Part shown: one piece after another, positions 12,911-25,184 of the stretch | Layout: every line of letters starts with the position of its first letter | How positions within the stretch are numbered: position 1 is the first letter of the stretch | Source of the DNA: Ceriagrion tenellum | Lineage: Eukaryota > Arthropoda > Insecta > Odonata > Coenagrionidae | DNA: 64,000 bases | Assembly: GCA_963169105.1 (NCBI GenBank) | Contig: OY720632.1 | Location: 53,291,136 to 53,355,135, forward strand | Reading direction: 5' to 3' | Notes under the pieces: model-generated | Told to the model about the DNA's origin: nothing | Databases searched by the model: none | Seen by the model: the letters and a program-made list of their open reading frames with translations, nothing else | Position numbers and translations under genes: made by a program

Positions 12911-13559
12911 CCAAGTTGAGCTTCCTTTTTTTTCATTATTCAAAGGAGAGCATTATCCGCGGGAAACTGACGACCTATAAAATTTTACACGCCACTGCCT
13001 GCATGGATACAACTCCAAATGATTAGTTCTACCCAATGACTGGTTTAATTTAGCCACTTTTGCTTATGCGAGACAGGAACCAAACTGTTACGAAATTACG
13101 CGACCGTATGATAACGAAAGAGAAGTTATAGGCTTTTTAAGACGTGATAACGGTCTCTAATAATTTAGCGAAATGAAAACCAGTCATTACTAGTGATCGA
13201 GAATCAGCTGATTTTATTTTTGATTACATAGCTAATCATAATCATCAAAATGCTGTGAACGCCTTTCAATCGATATCCTGGAAATGATAAAATGCAAATG
13301 GCTGACTTTACCATGTTAATGATCCAGCGAAATATTCTTTAAAACTAACTATACTATTATGCTCAGTACATAAAAGTTATAAAAGCACATTTCACTGTGA
13401 TGGACCTGTTGAAGAGAGAATATTTTTGAAAGATTGGATTGAAAGACAAATATCCTTGACATGCAAAAATTTTGATTTATTAATGCATTCTAATCTGACA
13501 GATATGCCACAATTATTTATAATCCTCCTAATTTTCCATGAATGTAAGGGAATCTTCGC
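12911..13559. other. AT-rich intronic DNA without features
   Basis: Nothing recognised. Confidence 0.5.
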
Positions 13560-14025
13560 GTCAATGATGTCGGCTGAACGAGAAAAAGAAACATCCGCCA
13601 ATTAAGTGGGGCATTATCGAGTCGCCCTTCGGCTCAAAGTTTTGAAGATATAGTTGGAAAAGTTTCCGATCGAAAAGAAAGATCATTTCAGCAAAACAGT
13701 TTTTTTGGCAGCGATATCGCGAGTGGCAGCTATTCAATTCACTAACGAATGAGAACAAAAGTCGGATTTATGGCCCTGATTTTCTTTGCCGGTTGCCCGC
13801 AATTTTTAACGAATTCAATGAGGTGCAATTAATCAATGGAAAGCGCAACCCGGGTGATAACACACATTTTTTCTTCCTTTTTCGCCGAGCGGAGCAATCA
13901 TTCTTCCAGTTGGGATATGCGGGAAACCCATTACATACACGCGACAATCGATGCACACGCTGGACGAAGAGTCTACGCGATCCCATTGGAATAACTAGAA
14001 CAGAAAAGCGCAAATGAATAGCCAT
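13560..14025. promoter_or_regulatory. Candidate intronic enhancer
   Basis: Moderately GC-rich, non-low-complexity DNA with clustered homeodomain-type motifs: CCAATTAAGTGG at about 13598-13609, TTTATGGCC (Abd-B/Caudal type) at about 13768, and ATTAATCA (reverse of TGATTAAT) at 13828-13835. Open frames on both strands lack known domains. Enhancer function is inferred from motif density and position in a Hox intron. Confidence 0.25.
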
Positions 14026-16269
14026 TTGAAAACCATCTCTTTAGATCTCATAAAAGTAATTATATGCATCAATCAGTTCGCATTAACTAACGCTAGGCCA
14101 TGACAATAAATTGTACATACTATAGGTTAGATGACAACATCCAAACCTAGTATTAGCACTTCTGTCCGGTAATTTAAGACGTGTTATCTGTTTCAGCATA
14201 TTTCCTAATGATTCCGGTCATAATGAATTAGACCTAAAGTCACAAGCCTTATTAAAACACAAGAAAATTTTGACCAAGTTTTTGACTGATTATCACTACA
14301 GTTTCTTAGCAAAAGCTCCAAGAGCGAGCGTAGAGAGATAATTATTCATTTTAAATACTTATCGTGGCATTTGGTAACATATTACTCACTTTCACGATAA
14401 TTAATATAAAAATCCATTCCAGCACAATGTCTTTCTCGTTATAATTTCATTTAAAACGATTATATCCAATCAGCACCATAGTTTTCCATGAAATGTATCG
14501 CGAAAAGTGTCTTCAATCAGTGATGAAAAACAAAGAAATTTTTCATTTACGAAACGTGAAATCACTACAATGTTTTAATAACCTCTTTCTCTAAATAGCA
14601 CTCCCTTTCAGGCATAGGACATGGTCACAGGTCGTCTGCTCACCAAGGCATTCCTCATTTCTCAAGAGTTTTTTTGAAGTTACACAACTTTCATAGCTCA
14701 GGCATATCTCATAGTTAACGAGTTGCAATTCAGTACTTGATTAAGAAGCAGTTCCAATTTTACTCGATACATAAATCAAACCATTGGTTCTAAATGTAGA
14801 AAGAACAACAACTCCCAATCCCATACAAAATTCTCATCATTATTATTTTTCTGTCGGGCGGACTTATAGCCGTGGCTGGGATATCTATTGATAAGCTTGA
14901 TCGATGTATTCACACATGGTGGAGGAAAAAATTCCATTCTCCCCGAGATTTGGCCATCAAAATATGAAAAATATCAGATATTTAAAATATTTAAAACCGA
15001 ACATATTTATTTACGTCACTGAGTAAACAATAATTAATTTTTTTCATACTTTATAAATTATGCTGGAAATTGAACAGAGAAAAATCAATAGTGACTTAGT
15101 TTACTTTATAGTGCACTTTCCATGGAATGAAAAAATGGAGGATATTATGATTGGTTCTTTTAAAATTCCTGATTTCTCGGAACATGTAATTCTTTTTTTC
15201 TAACGGAAAAAAAGGACGTGAGCTACGACATACTGGTTTTTAATTTCACTTCAGCCACTTATATGCTCTGTGGGAATGTAACGGGGGAGACCTTTTATGC
15301 CATCCCTCGGGGGACGGAGGATCATAAGACCGAGAGGAGAAAGAAGGTGCGTGAGGTGTGGCCGCTGGGGTGAGCCGGATGCGCCTCAAACTGTGCACTC
15401 TAAACCCGCTTCTTCACTCTACTGAGGGAGAATACAGTGAGGAATATTAACAGTTCAAGAGAAAAGAAGCCAAAGGATAGCAGATAAATGAAAGTGAACA
15501 GAAAGGCTTCATTCGAAACGTTGGTTGCATTATGGGGAGAAACGAAATCTACAGACGCCACGTAGTAAATACCCTACAGGAAATAATCAGAGCAGCAAAC
15601 ACCACTTTGATCAATGATAATGAGATCTCCCTTGGATGAATAATACTTTCCTGATGTCAACTAAATATTTATACCTGTGAATACTAATGAAAAAGCCCAT
15701 ACCCCGTGTGGCTTATATAGAAACGACAAAAAAATGAAAATTCTGATCACAAGTTGAACAAATGGCAAATTACCTCAGTTATTAGAATGAAATTTTTATC
15801 TTTTGCCGTTAAAACTTTGATTTTTGAGCTTGGTTGGATATGAGTTAGCCTTTAGCGTTTGGTTTGAACTAGGGCAACTTTGGTTGTGTAAATTATTCAA
15901 ATACTAAACATAACTCCAATATCATAAATCATTCATCCCTTGACCATATTTACAGATAAAATACATGTTCCTCTTCGTGCTCATATCCATCACTTCGCTC
16001 AATAATTTTGTTGTACAAATGAGGCCAATATTTTTAGCGGCAATAATGAATTCGGCCGACAAAATTATTTTGAGTTGAATATGTCCAAGTTTAATTGATG
16101 ATAGGTATTAAAAGGGAGCTTAACTGTGGGACTGCAACACGTAATTAATCACTCAGCGACAGGGGACAAGGCACCGACGAGCTCAAATCATTCTACCCGA
16201 ACAAAGGGAGATGATAAGGCTGTCGCGGCAAACTCAAATGAGCAGCAATCTGTGCATCAAGAAATGGTT
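14026..16269. other. AT-rich intronic DNA
   Basis: No genes. A small moderately GC-rich patch lies at 15290-15420. ATTAATCA (Exd-Hox type) lies at 16144-16151. No transposon was recognised. Confidence 0.45.
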
Positions 16270-16960
16270 TGGCATAGCAGCATCTTGCAGCACTCCACTA
16301 CTCCCGCTCCCTCCCTCCCTCCTCGGGATTTCCCTACAACTCCCACTATTCTCCGCTGGTCTCTCCGCCGGTCTCTCCGCCGGTCTCTCCGCCGTCCTCG
16401 GGTGGACGAGTCCCACAGGGTTTTCGGAAGGGCCTCGTGGGTGCCGCCGCGTTGGGCGGTGGGGTCGCCGCCAAAGTGGTCGTGGGAATGGGGGGGAAAG
16501 GGGTCGTGGAGGGGATGTCCCTGTGTGAGGAGGGGGTGGGTTAAAGGGGTCTTATTTTACCAGCAGATCAATACTCCTCTCATACGTCATCGCTCATTCG
16601 TAGGAAGGGGTAAATGGGGATGGGGAGGGGGAGAAAATGAGGGAGAAAGCGGAAAGGGAAAAGAGAGAGAGAGAGGTGGGAGATATGGGAGGGATTGGGT
16701 GGTTGTGACCGGAGGAATGGGGGAGAGAAAATGGTGCATGGTGGGGGGTGGGAAGAAAGGGATTTGGGGTGGTTTTCGGCGTGACTGAGGGAGGGGGCGG
16801 GAGAGTGTGGCTGTGGGGATTCCTAGGCGGACAAGGGTTACGTAGGAAGAGAGGGGGCGGGTGGGAGGTAGGGAGGGAGCCGGAAAACTGGGGTAGGGGA
16901 TTGGGCGGGTGTAGGACAAAAGGGCTCGACCTCTCCCTGGGAGTTTGCGCTTATTAAATG
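16270..16960. other. GC-rich, purine-skewed island
   Basis: Pyrimidine-rich to about 16400, then G/A-rich to 16920. The 220-codon frame at 16126-16788 is Gly/Arg/Trp low complexity and lacks any domain. It contains a 12-bp triplet repeat, listed separately. Confidence 0.4.
16358..16393. repeat. Three tandem copies of GGTCTCTCCGCC
   Basis: Copies lie at 16358-16369, 16370-16381 and 16382-16393 and are identical. It is a short minisatellite within a GC-rich island. Confidence 0.9.
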
Positions 16961-17929
16961 ATGCCCCAAGAAGCAAAGATAAAGTTTTCTTTTCGGGTAG
17001 CTTAAAAAATATTCGATTTTTATCATTTTTCCGCCGTGGTGTGATGGATGTTTCCCCGTAAACCATAAATTCATGATTCTTCCACCAAACGGAAAACCAA
17101 AACCGGTAGTCGAATAATTTCATCTCCTTGCACCGTATTAATTGTTAAGTGAGGCAATATCAAATTGAACGAATGACATGTTAATGTAAGCTAAAGCTGT
17201 TCATTCACCTTGATAACCGATGGTCGATATAAAAGAAAGTATGTCTCCCAATAGAATCTGATATTCTGAAGAAAGACATCATCTGGAAGGAGGAGGTATT
17301 CTTCCCCACAAGCAAAAAGCATGAATGAACAATGTGAATAGAATCAATACTTATGATTCTAGTGAAACACCGCACCATTGCTCGAGAATGGTACACTTTT
17401 TGACAGATATAAAAAAAAATATTACAAAATAAAACATATTTCTTAGTGCAACAGAATATGGTCTAATTTCAGATTTGTACCTGGCATGCATAATGCTGAA
17501 CACGGAAATTTTTTGCCAGAAAATAGACATTTTCTACTGATGAAAACCTGACTTATTTTTAATTCTAGACATCAGTGCTTGATGGTTTAATTCTTCCTCT
17601 AATGCTTCAAAAAGAAGGGTAACTTAAAAATCAAATGACAGCACTGTGTGAAAGAGATTAAGTACTATTGGCAAATAATGACACAGGATTTGAAATGGCG
17701 AGCGACATAATTCGACGGGTAGAATACTCGAGGGAGTATAATAAAGACGAGAGTCTGCCAATAATATCATTCTCAGGAACGCTCGTAGTCTTCAATACCT
17801 GATATATGACATTATAATTCACATTCAAGCCCCTTTTTCCCATTTCGTGACTCCTTTGGCCGAGAGTCATTCCAGGCACATACCAACCACATGGACGTCA
17901 GTCCATTAGCATAGACGCCAGCAAAATTT
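16961..17929. other. AT-rich intronic DNA without features
   Basis: Short minus-strand frames of 60-78 codons only. Nothing recognised. Confidence 0.5.
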
Positions 17930-18620
17930 GACCGAAATATTTTCCCGACGCGCCAACTCTCCGGCTAAAACTTTGACTCGCGAAACTTCTCCCGTCGACC
18001 CGCGGAAATCGTCAACCTCCTACGCACCACACTGCCGCTCTTACTCTCTCTCTCGCGAGTAATTAAAAAAATGGAGCGAAATGAAATGATAAAAGCAAAA
18101 CGCGAGCACGGGAACGGCAACAAATAAATGTTTCACCGCAAGCGGAAAGAAAATAAGAGTGACAGAGAAAGAGAGAGATAGTCGAGTAAGATGGCACTCG
18201 GCACGAGAGTGCACAAAGCGGACAAACAAAACAACTCAGCGCATTATCTGAAAGGGCGGGACGAAGTGGCGAGAGGGAAGGGGGTAGTAGACGTCACCAA
18301 TGTGGGAGGGGGGAGCGGGAATGGGGCGCGCGAGGGTGGGATGGGGAGCGGAGGGGTGAGAGGGAGGGCGCAGGTGAGAGAGTGCGTCAGCTTTGCAAAC
18401 GGTTTGAGGGATGGCCGCTCAAGAGAAAGATCGCTCACTCGCCCATCTTTCACACCCCGACCCTCTCTCGCCGCCACTATTTGCACACTTCTCGTCCATC
18501 CCCGGAAATAATGAATAGCGAGGCGCATTAATACCTTGACCTTACCGGCGCCCTCGGCCGGCGAGAGGGCGCGAAACAAGGCGAACGTGTGCTCCGATTA
18601 AGCGTTGAGTTATGCGTGGC
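17930..18620. other. GC-rich island
   Basis: Contains CTCTCTCTCTCGCG at about 18043-18056, GAGAGAAAGAGAGAG near 18165-18178, and a G-rich stretch at 18270-18400. The frames are composition-driven. Candidate GAGA-type regulatory DNA. Confidence 0.4.
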
Positions 18621-19129
18621 GATTTTTTGGCTAGTCTGTGCTTTCGAACTGCTGCGACGGCAGTGAAACTGAATGTAAAATTGTGTGACTGCCTGGAGAA
18701 CTTTTATTATTTGACAGTGACCAGCTAAGGGCACTGCATTAGGTGTGGGAATAGTTTAAAATGCGTCAAATCCCCACGCAAGTCACTCAAAGTAAAGGCG
18801 CTAAATGCTGGGAGAAAAAAATCTAGAACATTCTCAGCTCTACTTGGTGTATTTAATTACAAATGTATTAGAAAATTTGAGTGCTAAAGTCAGTCATTAC
18901 AAAGGCAGCATAAAATTACTTTCAGGCAATTAGCGTCGATACCAATGATCTCCAGATAATAATTCTAAAAGTGAGCAGGCCAGGGGTGCGACAGATCAAG
19001 TTATTCTGACCCGCACTCTGCTGTTTTGGTTCCTTCCAGCAAAACTTCATTCGATTGTCACTTGTTCCCTGAGATTTCCCTCTCTCACTCGGGGTGATGC
19101 AATTAACTGGCCGGTTGGTTCTCACTCCG
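18621..19129. other. Intronic DNA without features
   Basis: Mixed to AT-rich composition. Nothing recognised. Confidence 0.5.
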
Positions 19130-20015
19130 CCCTAGTCAAGTAACTTCGATCTGCTCCGCACAAATACTTTCCCTCTCCTCCCAAATTGACTGGCTAAACC
19201 TTCCTAAAAGTGACGCACTTGCACCTTGCACCTGTTTCAGACCCCTTCAACGACTCATCCTGCACCGCGTTACCCTAGACCCCTCTCGAATTCCCCCTCG
19301 TTTCTCGACAAGGGGGTGCGCGCCCCTGGAACTTCCCGCTCCACTCTCCTCCCCCAGCATCCCAAACGTGGTCCATTAACCCCACTCCTCCCGTTCTCCT
19401 CGCCCACCCCGTTTCCCTCCCCTCGCCCCGCGCGTCAACTCCTTCGGCTCTGTATCTGCCCCACGTCCAGCAGCCGCGGGAGTGAAAGCGGCGGAGAATG
19501 GGAAGAGAGAAAGGACGGCGGAGCGGCGGGGGAGGACGGAGTCATTATAATGCCGGAGCACAAATGTAACCACACTGTGCGTATTCCCCCTCCTCCTCCT
19601 CCCGCTCCTCCTCACCCCAACCCCACGCCCCCCCACTCCTCAAGCACACTCCTCCGTACACACGAGTCGCGCGTGGCCACAGTTGCGACCGCACCGTGTC
19701 GTCGGAATGCTAACAACCGACTAACACGCCGCGCCGCTGGCACGCCCCTTCTACCCGAGCCCCCTTCCTTCGTCTCTCCCCCCACTCGCCAAAGGGGGTC
19801 TGCCTCCCCATCTCTCTCTTTCTCCGAGGTGTACCTACGTAATGTTCGCGATTGTGTGGTCGCTCGGAGTGCTGACGACGGGAGCTCCGAAAGAAGTGAC
19901 ACGGAGGTCGGGAAATAAGTGTATCGCTCAGGGCGAAGAGGATGTGTAAAGTGCGAGGAAGAGGATCTTCCTCGCACTTTACACGGACCAAAACTTGGCA
20001 TGGAAAGTATGAATG
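19130..20015. other. GC-rich island
   Basis: C/T-rich plus strand from 19220 to 19450 and 19590 to 19830, with a purine-rich interval at 19480-19550. The 230-codon frame at 19226-19918 is Pro/Ser/Arg low complexity. Its right end carries the perfect hairpin at 19944-19984. Confidence 0.4.
19944..19984. repeat. Perfect 19-bp hairpin with a 3-base loop
   Basis: The left arm GTGTAAAGTGCGAGGAAGA (19944-19962) is followed by GGA and then its exact reverse complement (19966-19984). No flanking T-run or Pol III-type signal suggests an RNA gene. A short template-switch mutation or remnant of a larger palindrome is the simplest explanation. Confidence 0.92.
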
Positions 20016-22367
20016 TGACCGGGGTTGAAGATTTTGCGTGAAAGCGGAATGCATCTTGCAAACACGACATTTTTTTAAGGAACGGATCTCTGTTCTTTCA
20101 ATGAATTGAAGACTTACAATGCTTGAGAATTCACTTGCAATGACTTCCTTCAAGTTAAGTGAGCTGGCTTTTAAGAAATACATATATTGTAAAATTGAGA
20201 ATATTGTTGAAGATTAATGTTGATTTTAGCTGTGAGGATATACCACATGTAATCTAAAGAAAGTTTTACTCCAGGAAATACTACTTTTTGCTCGGGAAAT
20301 AGACCAGACTACCTCTGGTGTACACAATTGATATTCAGCGAGAATTCCCTCTGATATTTTACAAAGGTCTTCTAAAGCACAGAGAAAGTTTATGGGAAAA
20401 CTGAAGATAATATACATCAACCAATTAGTGACTGATGTATAAATGGAAGAATGTATTTTTGGAGAAAGAGAGCTTTAAGCTGAAAAGGGAAGGCAGTATA
20501 AATATGTAGCATACCGATCTTCAGGCTTATGGACTACTTTTGGCGAGTATTATGATATTCACAGCACTAATGGAAGAATAATATACATATCTAAGGAACT
20601 TGTTTCCGGGATAGCACAGTACATAGTTTCTTCAAAATTCGGCGTTATAAGCACAGCATTCTATAAAAGGGTCGCGCAAAATAGAGCGCTTACATGAACA
20701 AATGATTGATTTCTCACATCATCCACGACGCAGCTGTAAAACTAGCTAACCTTAGATCTGGCGTTAAAGCTGGTTATTTACGTCTCCCATATGCATTCCA
20801 GTTTACTTAAAAGATGCATATCATATGGTGTGAGTTCTTAACCACTTTCAATGGAACTGATTTACTGTAGTAATAATTGTAATAGTAATTGACTTCTTAA
20901 CCTTCTTTGACAATTTATTTTGACGAGAAAAATTTACTATGAGACAATACGAACACTTAAAAGGGAACGATGAAGGGAAAAAATTTTGTGAAGTGATGTA
21001 ACAGTTACATCAAAATTAATTTGACTGAGGAACCGTCCTAACTACCAATGGAAAGTAAAAAGATGAGTCTACACGCGTAAAAGTTTGCTATACAGCCTAT
21101 TATATATGCATTGCTAATTCAGCTAAATTCCTCTTAAATATTTTGCTTTAAGAAGTTAAGCGAGGATAAAGAGATCTTTTTAATAATGTTAAAATACTTG
21201 CACTACCTCAGTCCCTAAGTTAAAAGGTTCATCTCAATGTGTACTTCAATTTAATCAACAAAAAGCATTGTAGTACGAATATTTAATACAGTTAAGCTTC
21301 TCCTAACCAGAATCTACTAACCCTTATCCGGCGGAATAGTGTATCTAATCCTTCAACATGTTCGAAATGCTCTCACACTCTGTCATATTAATGTTACCCC
21401 ACAAAGGGTCGCAAGTTGAGCAGAATTGATGCAGGATTTCGGGAGGGAGCGTTTAACTGGAGGCGAGGAAATTAATTATTTGTCTCCGAAAGGGAAAACG
21501 GGCATGATATATGGGAAGGAATGCGTAAATTGCAGTTCCGATATTTTTCAGTGCCTCATCATTTCCGTGGGTCACCGCAGCACCATCTAATCTACACCCG
21601 GTGGCACTCCTTCCCACCAGTCGCATCTCACTGGTTACGGTCCTCGCTCTCGCCCCCGGATCAACGAAAACCGCTCTTACAGATTTTCATCCATCACCCT
21701 TTTAACCAAATCTTCCACCACTACAAAACAAGGCATATCTCTCGGATCGAAAAAGGTCCATTACAAATGCGAATCCGGGACAGCAAAAGGTAGGGTGAAA
21801 AAGGAAAATCATTAACTTGGCGATTAAGGGACCATGAGCGGGGATTTTGCTAGTTATATTTGTCGAACATGTAAACAAGAAAGTATTCGGGTGGTTAAAA
21901 ATTTCTTCATGTTAAATTGGCCTAAAGTGTAGGAGGTATAAGACAGGAGAAATGTTACCAGTCGACGGGCGGCCAGGATTCCATGATTAAACGGTGTGTG
22001 GAAACGCCTAATTAATCACATAATAATAATAATCTCAACGTATAGATAGTATATTTGTTATTTCTTAAACGGAAATTACCATGCTAACGAAAATATGTAC
22101 AAGATAAATGCACAACATCCAAGATAAAACAGTCAATGCGGCTGAAGGGAAAAATCTGAATATCTTCAATCCAACCAAAACGAAGAGGCTTCGAAAAGTT
22201 TCATCATAGATACAAATGTGATACTTTATTCAATAAATATCTCAAAACATGTATATAACCAAATATACTCTGCAGCATCCACTTTTCTCGTGCGATGACC
22301 ATTACTAGCGATTAAATTAGGATATTCCTTTTCCTCATGTATCCATATTCATAATTTAAATGTTTCA
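20016..22367. other. AT-rich intronic DNA
   Basis: No gene. A modestly GC-richer patch lies at 21570-21780. ATTAATCA (Exd-Hox type) lies at 22011-22018. Confidence 0.45.
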
Positions 22368-22550
22368 TTCGCTTGCGGACCAAATAAAATTACTCTGTCA
22401 ACTCCACTTGAGGCTATTAAGCACGATCCGGGTTTCAAAACTTCTTGTCATCTTCGGGTTTGAAAAGATAACACGAAGTGTTGAAACCCAGGTCGTCATA
22501 ATAAATCTCAAGTGGAGATCACAAAGTCATTTTATTTGATCCGTAAAGGA
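22368..22550. mobile_element. Fold-back (MITE-like) element, copy B
   Basis: Left arm 22368-22453 and right arm 22466-22550 are imperfect inverted copies around a 12-base loop. Shared blocks include CTCCACTTGAG, AAATAAAAT and GGGTTTCAA. It is related to the element at 47961-48155, sharing the arm consensus AATAAAAnTAACTnnGTnnACTCCACTnGAG and the core ACACGAAGTGT. It has no coding capacity. The inner right arm, with CACGAAGTG followed by TTGAAACC and GGTCGTC, loosely recalls the core of retroelement-associated hammerhead motifs, but the match is not canonical. Confidence 0.8.
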
Positions 22551-25062
22551 TAAATTACACAAAGTAAAAACTGCAACCATTTCCCTTGTTTCATTCGTTT
22601 GTATAGTTTTTCGATTTGCATGTTTGATTTACTAGGTGAATAAAATAAAACTGTCTTCTCTTTGCATTATTACAAATAAAACAAGATTACTCACACCAGA
22701 ATACAAAGAAATTCTCCAAAAGCAAGATTTTGGAACGAAAGGCGTAATTGAAATTAATTGAGATATTGGTGAAATATTTTATGCTTAAGTAAAAATTACT
22801 GACTTTTATGTACTTAATTCTCAGATGACTTGTAATGACATGAAATTCTCGGAAACTCTTTCATTATTAGATATAATAATTCGCTTATTGTAAAGAGAAA
22901 AGATTAACAATCTAGAAAAAAGTCTTATATAACCACTGATGTACAGAATTGAAATAGAAGAAAAGAAGCATTGGTATCAAAATGAAAATGAAGCGTGAAT
23001 TTCGGCATTTTTAAGTGTTTTCCAAAGCTTAGAGCGCTTACAATATCAGGGTTGCAGGAGTGACAGTAAGGTTATTTCAGTGAAATATTCTGGCTCACTA
23101 ATTGGCGATTCTTCCTTTGCCTAAGGGATGCTCCTCACCGTTTTTTTCCCTGTTCTCCCTCTTAACTCAGCCCTCACACCCGTATTCTCAGAGCCCTTCA
23201 TCAACCCCTTCTCCACTCCCAATATTAAGACGTCGAATTCATTAGGGGGACGGCATACTCCATTAAAACATTCCTTATCTTACGCCATCAATGGCCAATG
23301 GTGTCGCGCAAGCGTTTGAGTTCTTAAGACCCCTTTTTCACTCGTTCTTACCCTCACTGCTAAAAGAGTTAATTCTTTCCACCAAGTCCATTTACGCTTT
23401 CCTTGCGTTTCGCATACATGTCTCCGGACTGAGGAATAGAGTTAACTACTTACCGATAACGATAATGAGTAAAATTCCTCTTCACGCGAGCCTAAATAAA
23501 ACGCATTCTTACACTCTTAGAAATATGCATCAATATTCTTGACAAGTGGGTACCTTGATAGATAGTAGATTGAGCCCTTCTCTGTCGATGCCATAAAGAT
23601 GATGAGTTTACGTGGGATTCAACGATCCATCAGGTAGTAAATGCCACTTTTTTGCTACTAAAAAGTTCGTTAAATTTTAATTCTCATGGATAGTATCTCA
23701 GAATTGTAGCCGAGACCATTCCTTAAAGCGTTGCATGACATCTCGAGTCGGATCTCTATGGCGTTAAAGGAGGGACTCGTAACACGAAACAGGAAAGTAT
23801 AAATCAAGCGTGAAACGCCAGAAATGAAAACAAAGAATTTACTTCAAAGCTCAACGGCATCCTGGAAATTGACTGTCCGACTCACTGGAAAGATTTTTAT
23901 CTATATTAAGCTTTTCAAATACTTTTTGTAGCTTGCTCATGTAATCGGATATAACTTTGCTTTTATTGTTATATAATTAAAAGGCAATCGGTCGCTGTAA
24001 TTTCATGAATATTTGCATCTACCCCTAAGAAAACTCATGCATAAAAGAATGAAATTTACTTATTTTTTCTGAAGTTTAAGTCATGATGTTGAGTGCATAA
24101 TCGTCTTTATTATAAAAAAGTCAATAAAAAGATTTCTCAATTATAAATGATAAACTTATACTTGTGGTATCAATCGGGCAGGTCTCTCACGAGACCTTAT
24201 CCCTTTGAGTATGTTTTATAACTCTCTAAAAGGGGAATACATGGGTGAAGATTACTGCGATTAGTGACTTTTATCAGAATAATCAAAATAAAATGTGATT
24301 TATCGTGAAAAAGTACACAAAGTGTGATGGTTCCCTAAATGGATGTGCAGTATATTTAAACATAATAATAAAAGAACTTATAACTTCGGTTTTGCAGTAT
24401 TATAGTCATTTCAACCACAAGCTTTCCCATATTAATATCCAATGGTTTATTTATGGACAACAAATGTAGTCATAAAAACACTACGATCAAATGCTAAATT
24501 AAGCAGCCTTCATTGATGAGTAACATAAAAGAGGGGAATATTTAGAGAGGGTAATCGATGCTATGCCGTATCCGGGCATTGAGTTTTTAAACCTCATCCA
24601 TGACAAATTAACAAGGCTGTAAATGCTTTCATTTAAAGCACATTTAATTAGATGCTGAAATATTGCCCTAATAATGAGTTTCAGAGAATCACACCAGTGA
24701 CTAACGATTACGCGTGGCAGAAATTATCAAAAATGGATATCCTTAGACAAAATTAAATGGAAATATATATAGTTGGCAGAGGTACTTGAATGTTTTACCT
24801 TGAATTAATAAATATTTGCCCGACTAAAATACATCGTTGGGCGGTAAATATACAACCCTATCATCTCTATCTCTCAGGTTCATGTACACAGTAAATCTGC
24901 GTAATTGCCTATTTACCAAATATTTTTCCGTCAGCGGTTACGTTACAAGTACTAAAATTAATATTCAATCAGAGAAATGAATGGGTTCCAAAAGCATAAT
25001 TGTTCTGTGAAATAAGCTCACACTAATATGACAGCAAAAAGCTCGAGCAAAACCACATCACC
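22551..25062. other. AT-rich intronic DNA
   Basis: No gene supported. A GC-moderate patch at 23110-23420 has two overlapping short frames (63 and 83 codons) without domains. Confidence 0.45.
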
Positions 25063-25184
25063 AAAAGAATTTTGGCTCATTCTTAAAATAGGCACATAAA
25101 ACCCTTTTCCTTCAGTTAACACCGAAAGAACTTCGGCTCATTATTAAAATAGGCACATAAAACCCTTTTCCTTCGGTTTACACC
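25063..25184. repeat. Tandem dimer of a 61-bp unit
   Basis: Unit 1 at 25063-25123 and unit 2 at 25124-25184 differ at only about seven positions. Both contain the block TTAAAATAGGCACATAAAAC followed by CCTTTTCCTTC. It is a recent local duplication in the intron. Confidence 0.9.

Noticed and set aside
16126..16788. 220-codon plus-strand frame
   Set aside because: Gly/Arg/Trp-rich product of a G-rich island including a 12-bp minisatellite. Not gene-like.
19226..19918. 230-codon plus-strand frame
   Set aside because: Pro/Ser/Arg low complexity in a GC island; overlapping frames of similar length on the other strand show it is a composition effect.
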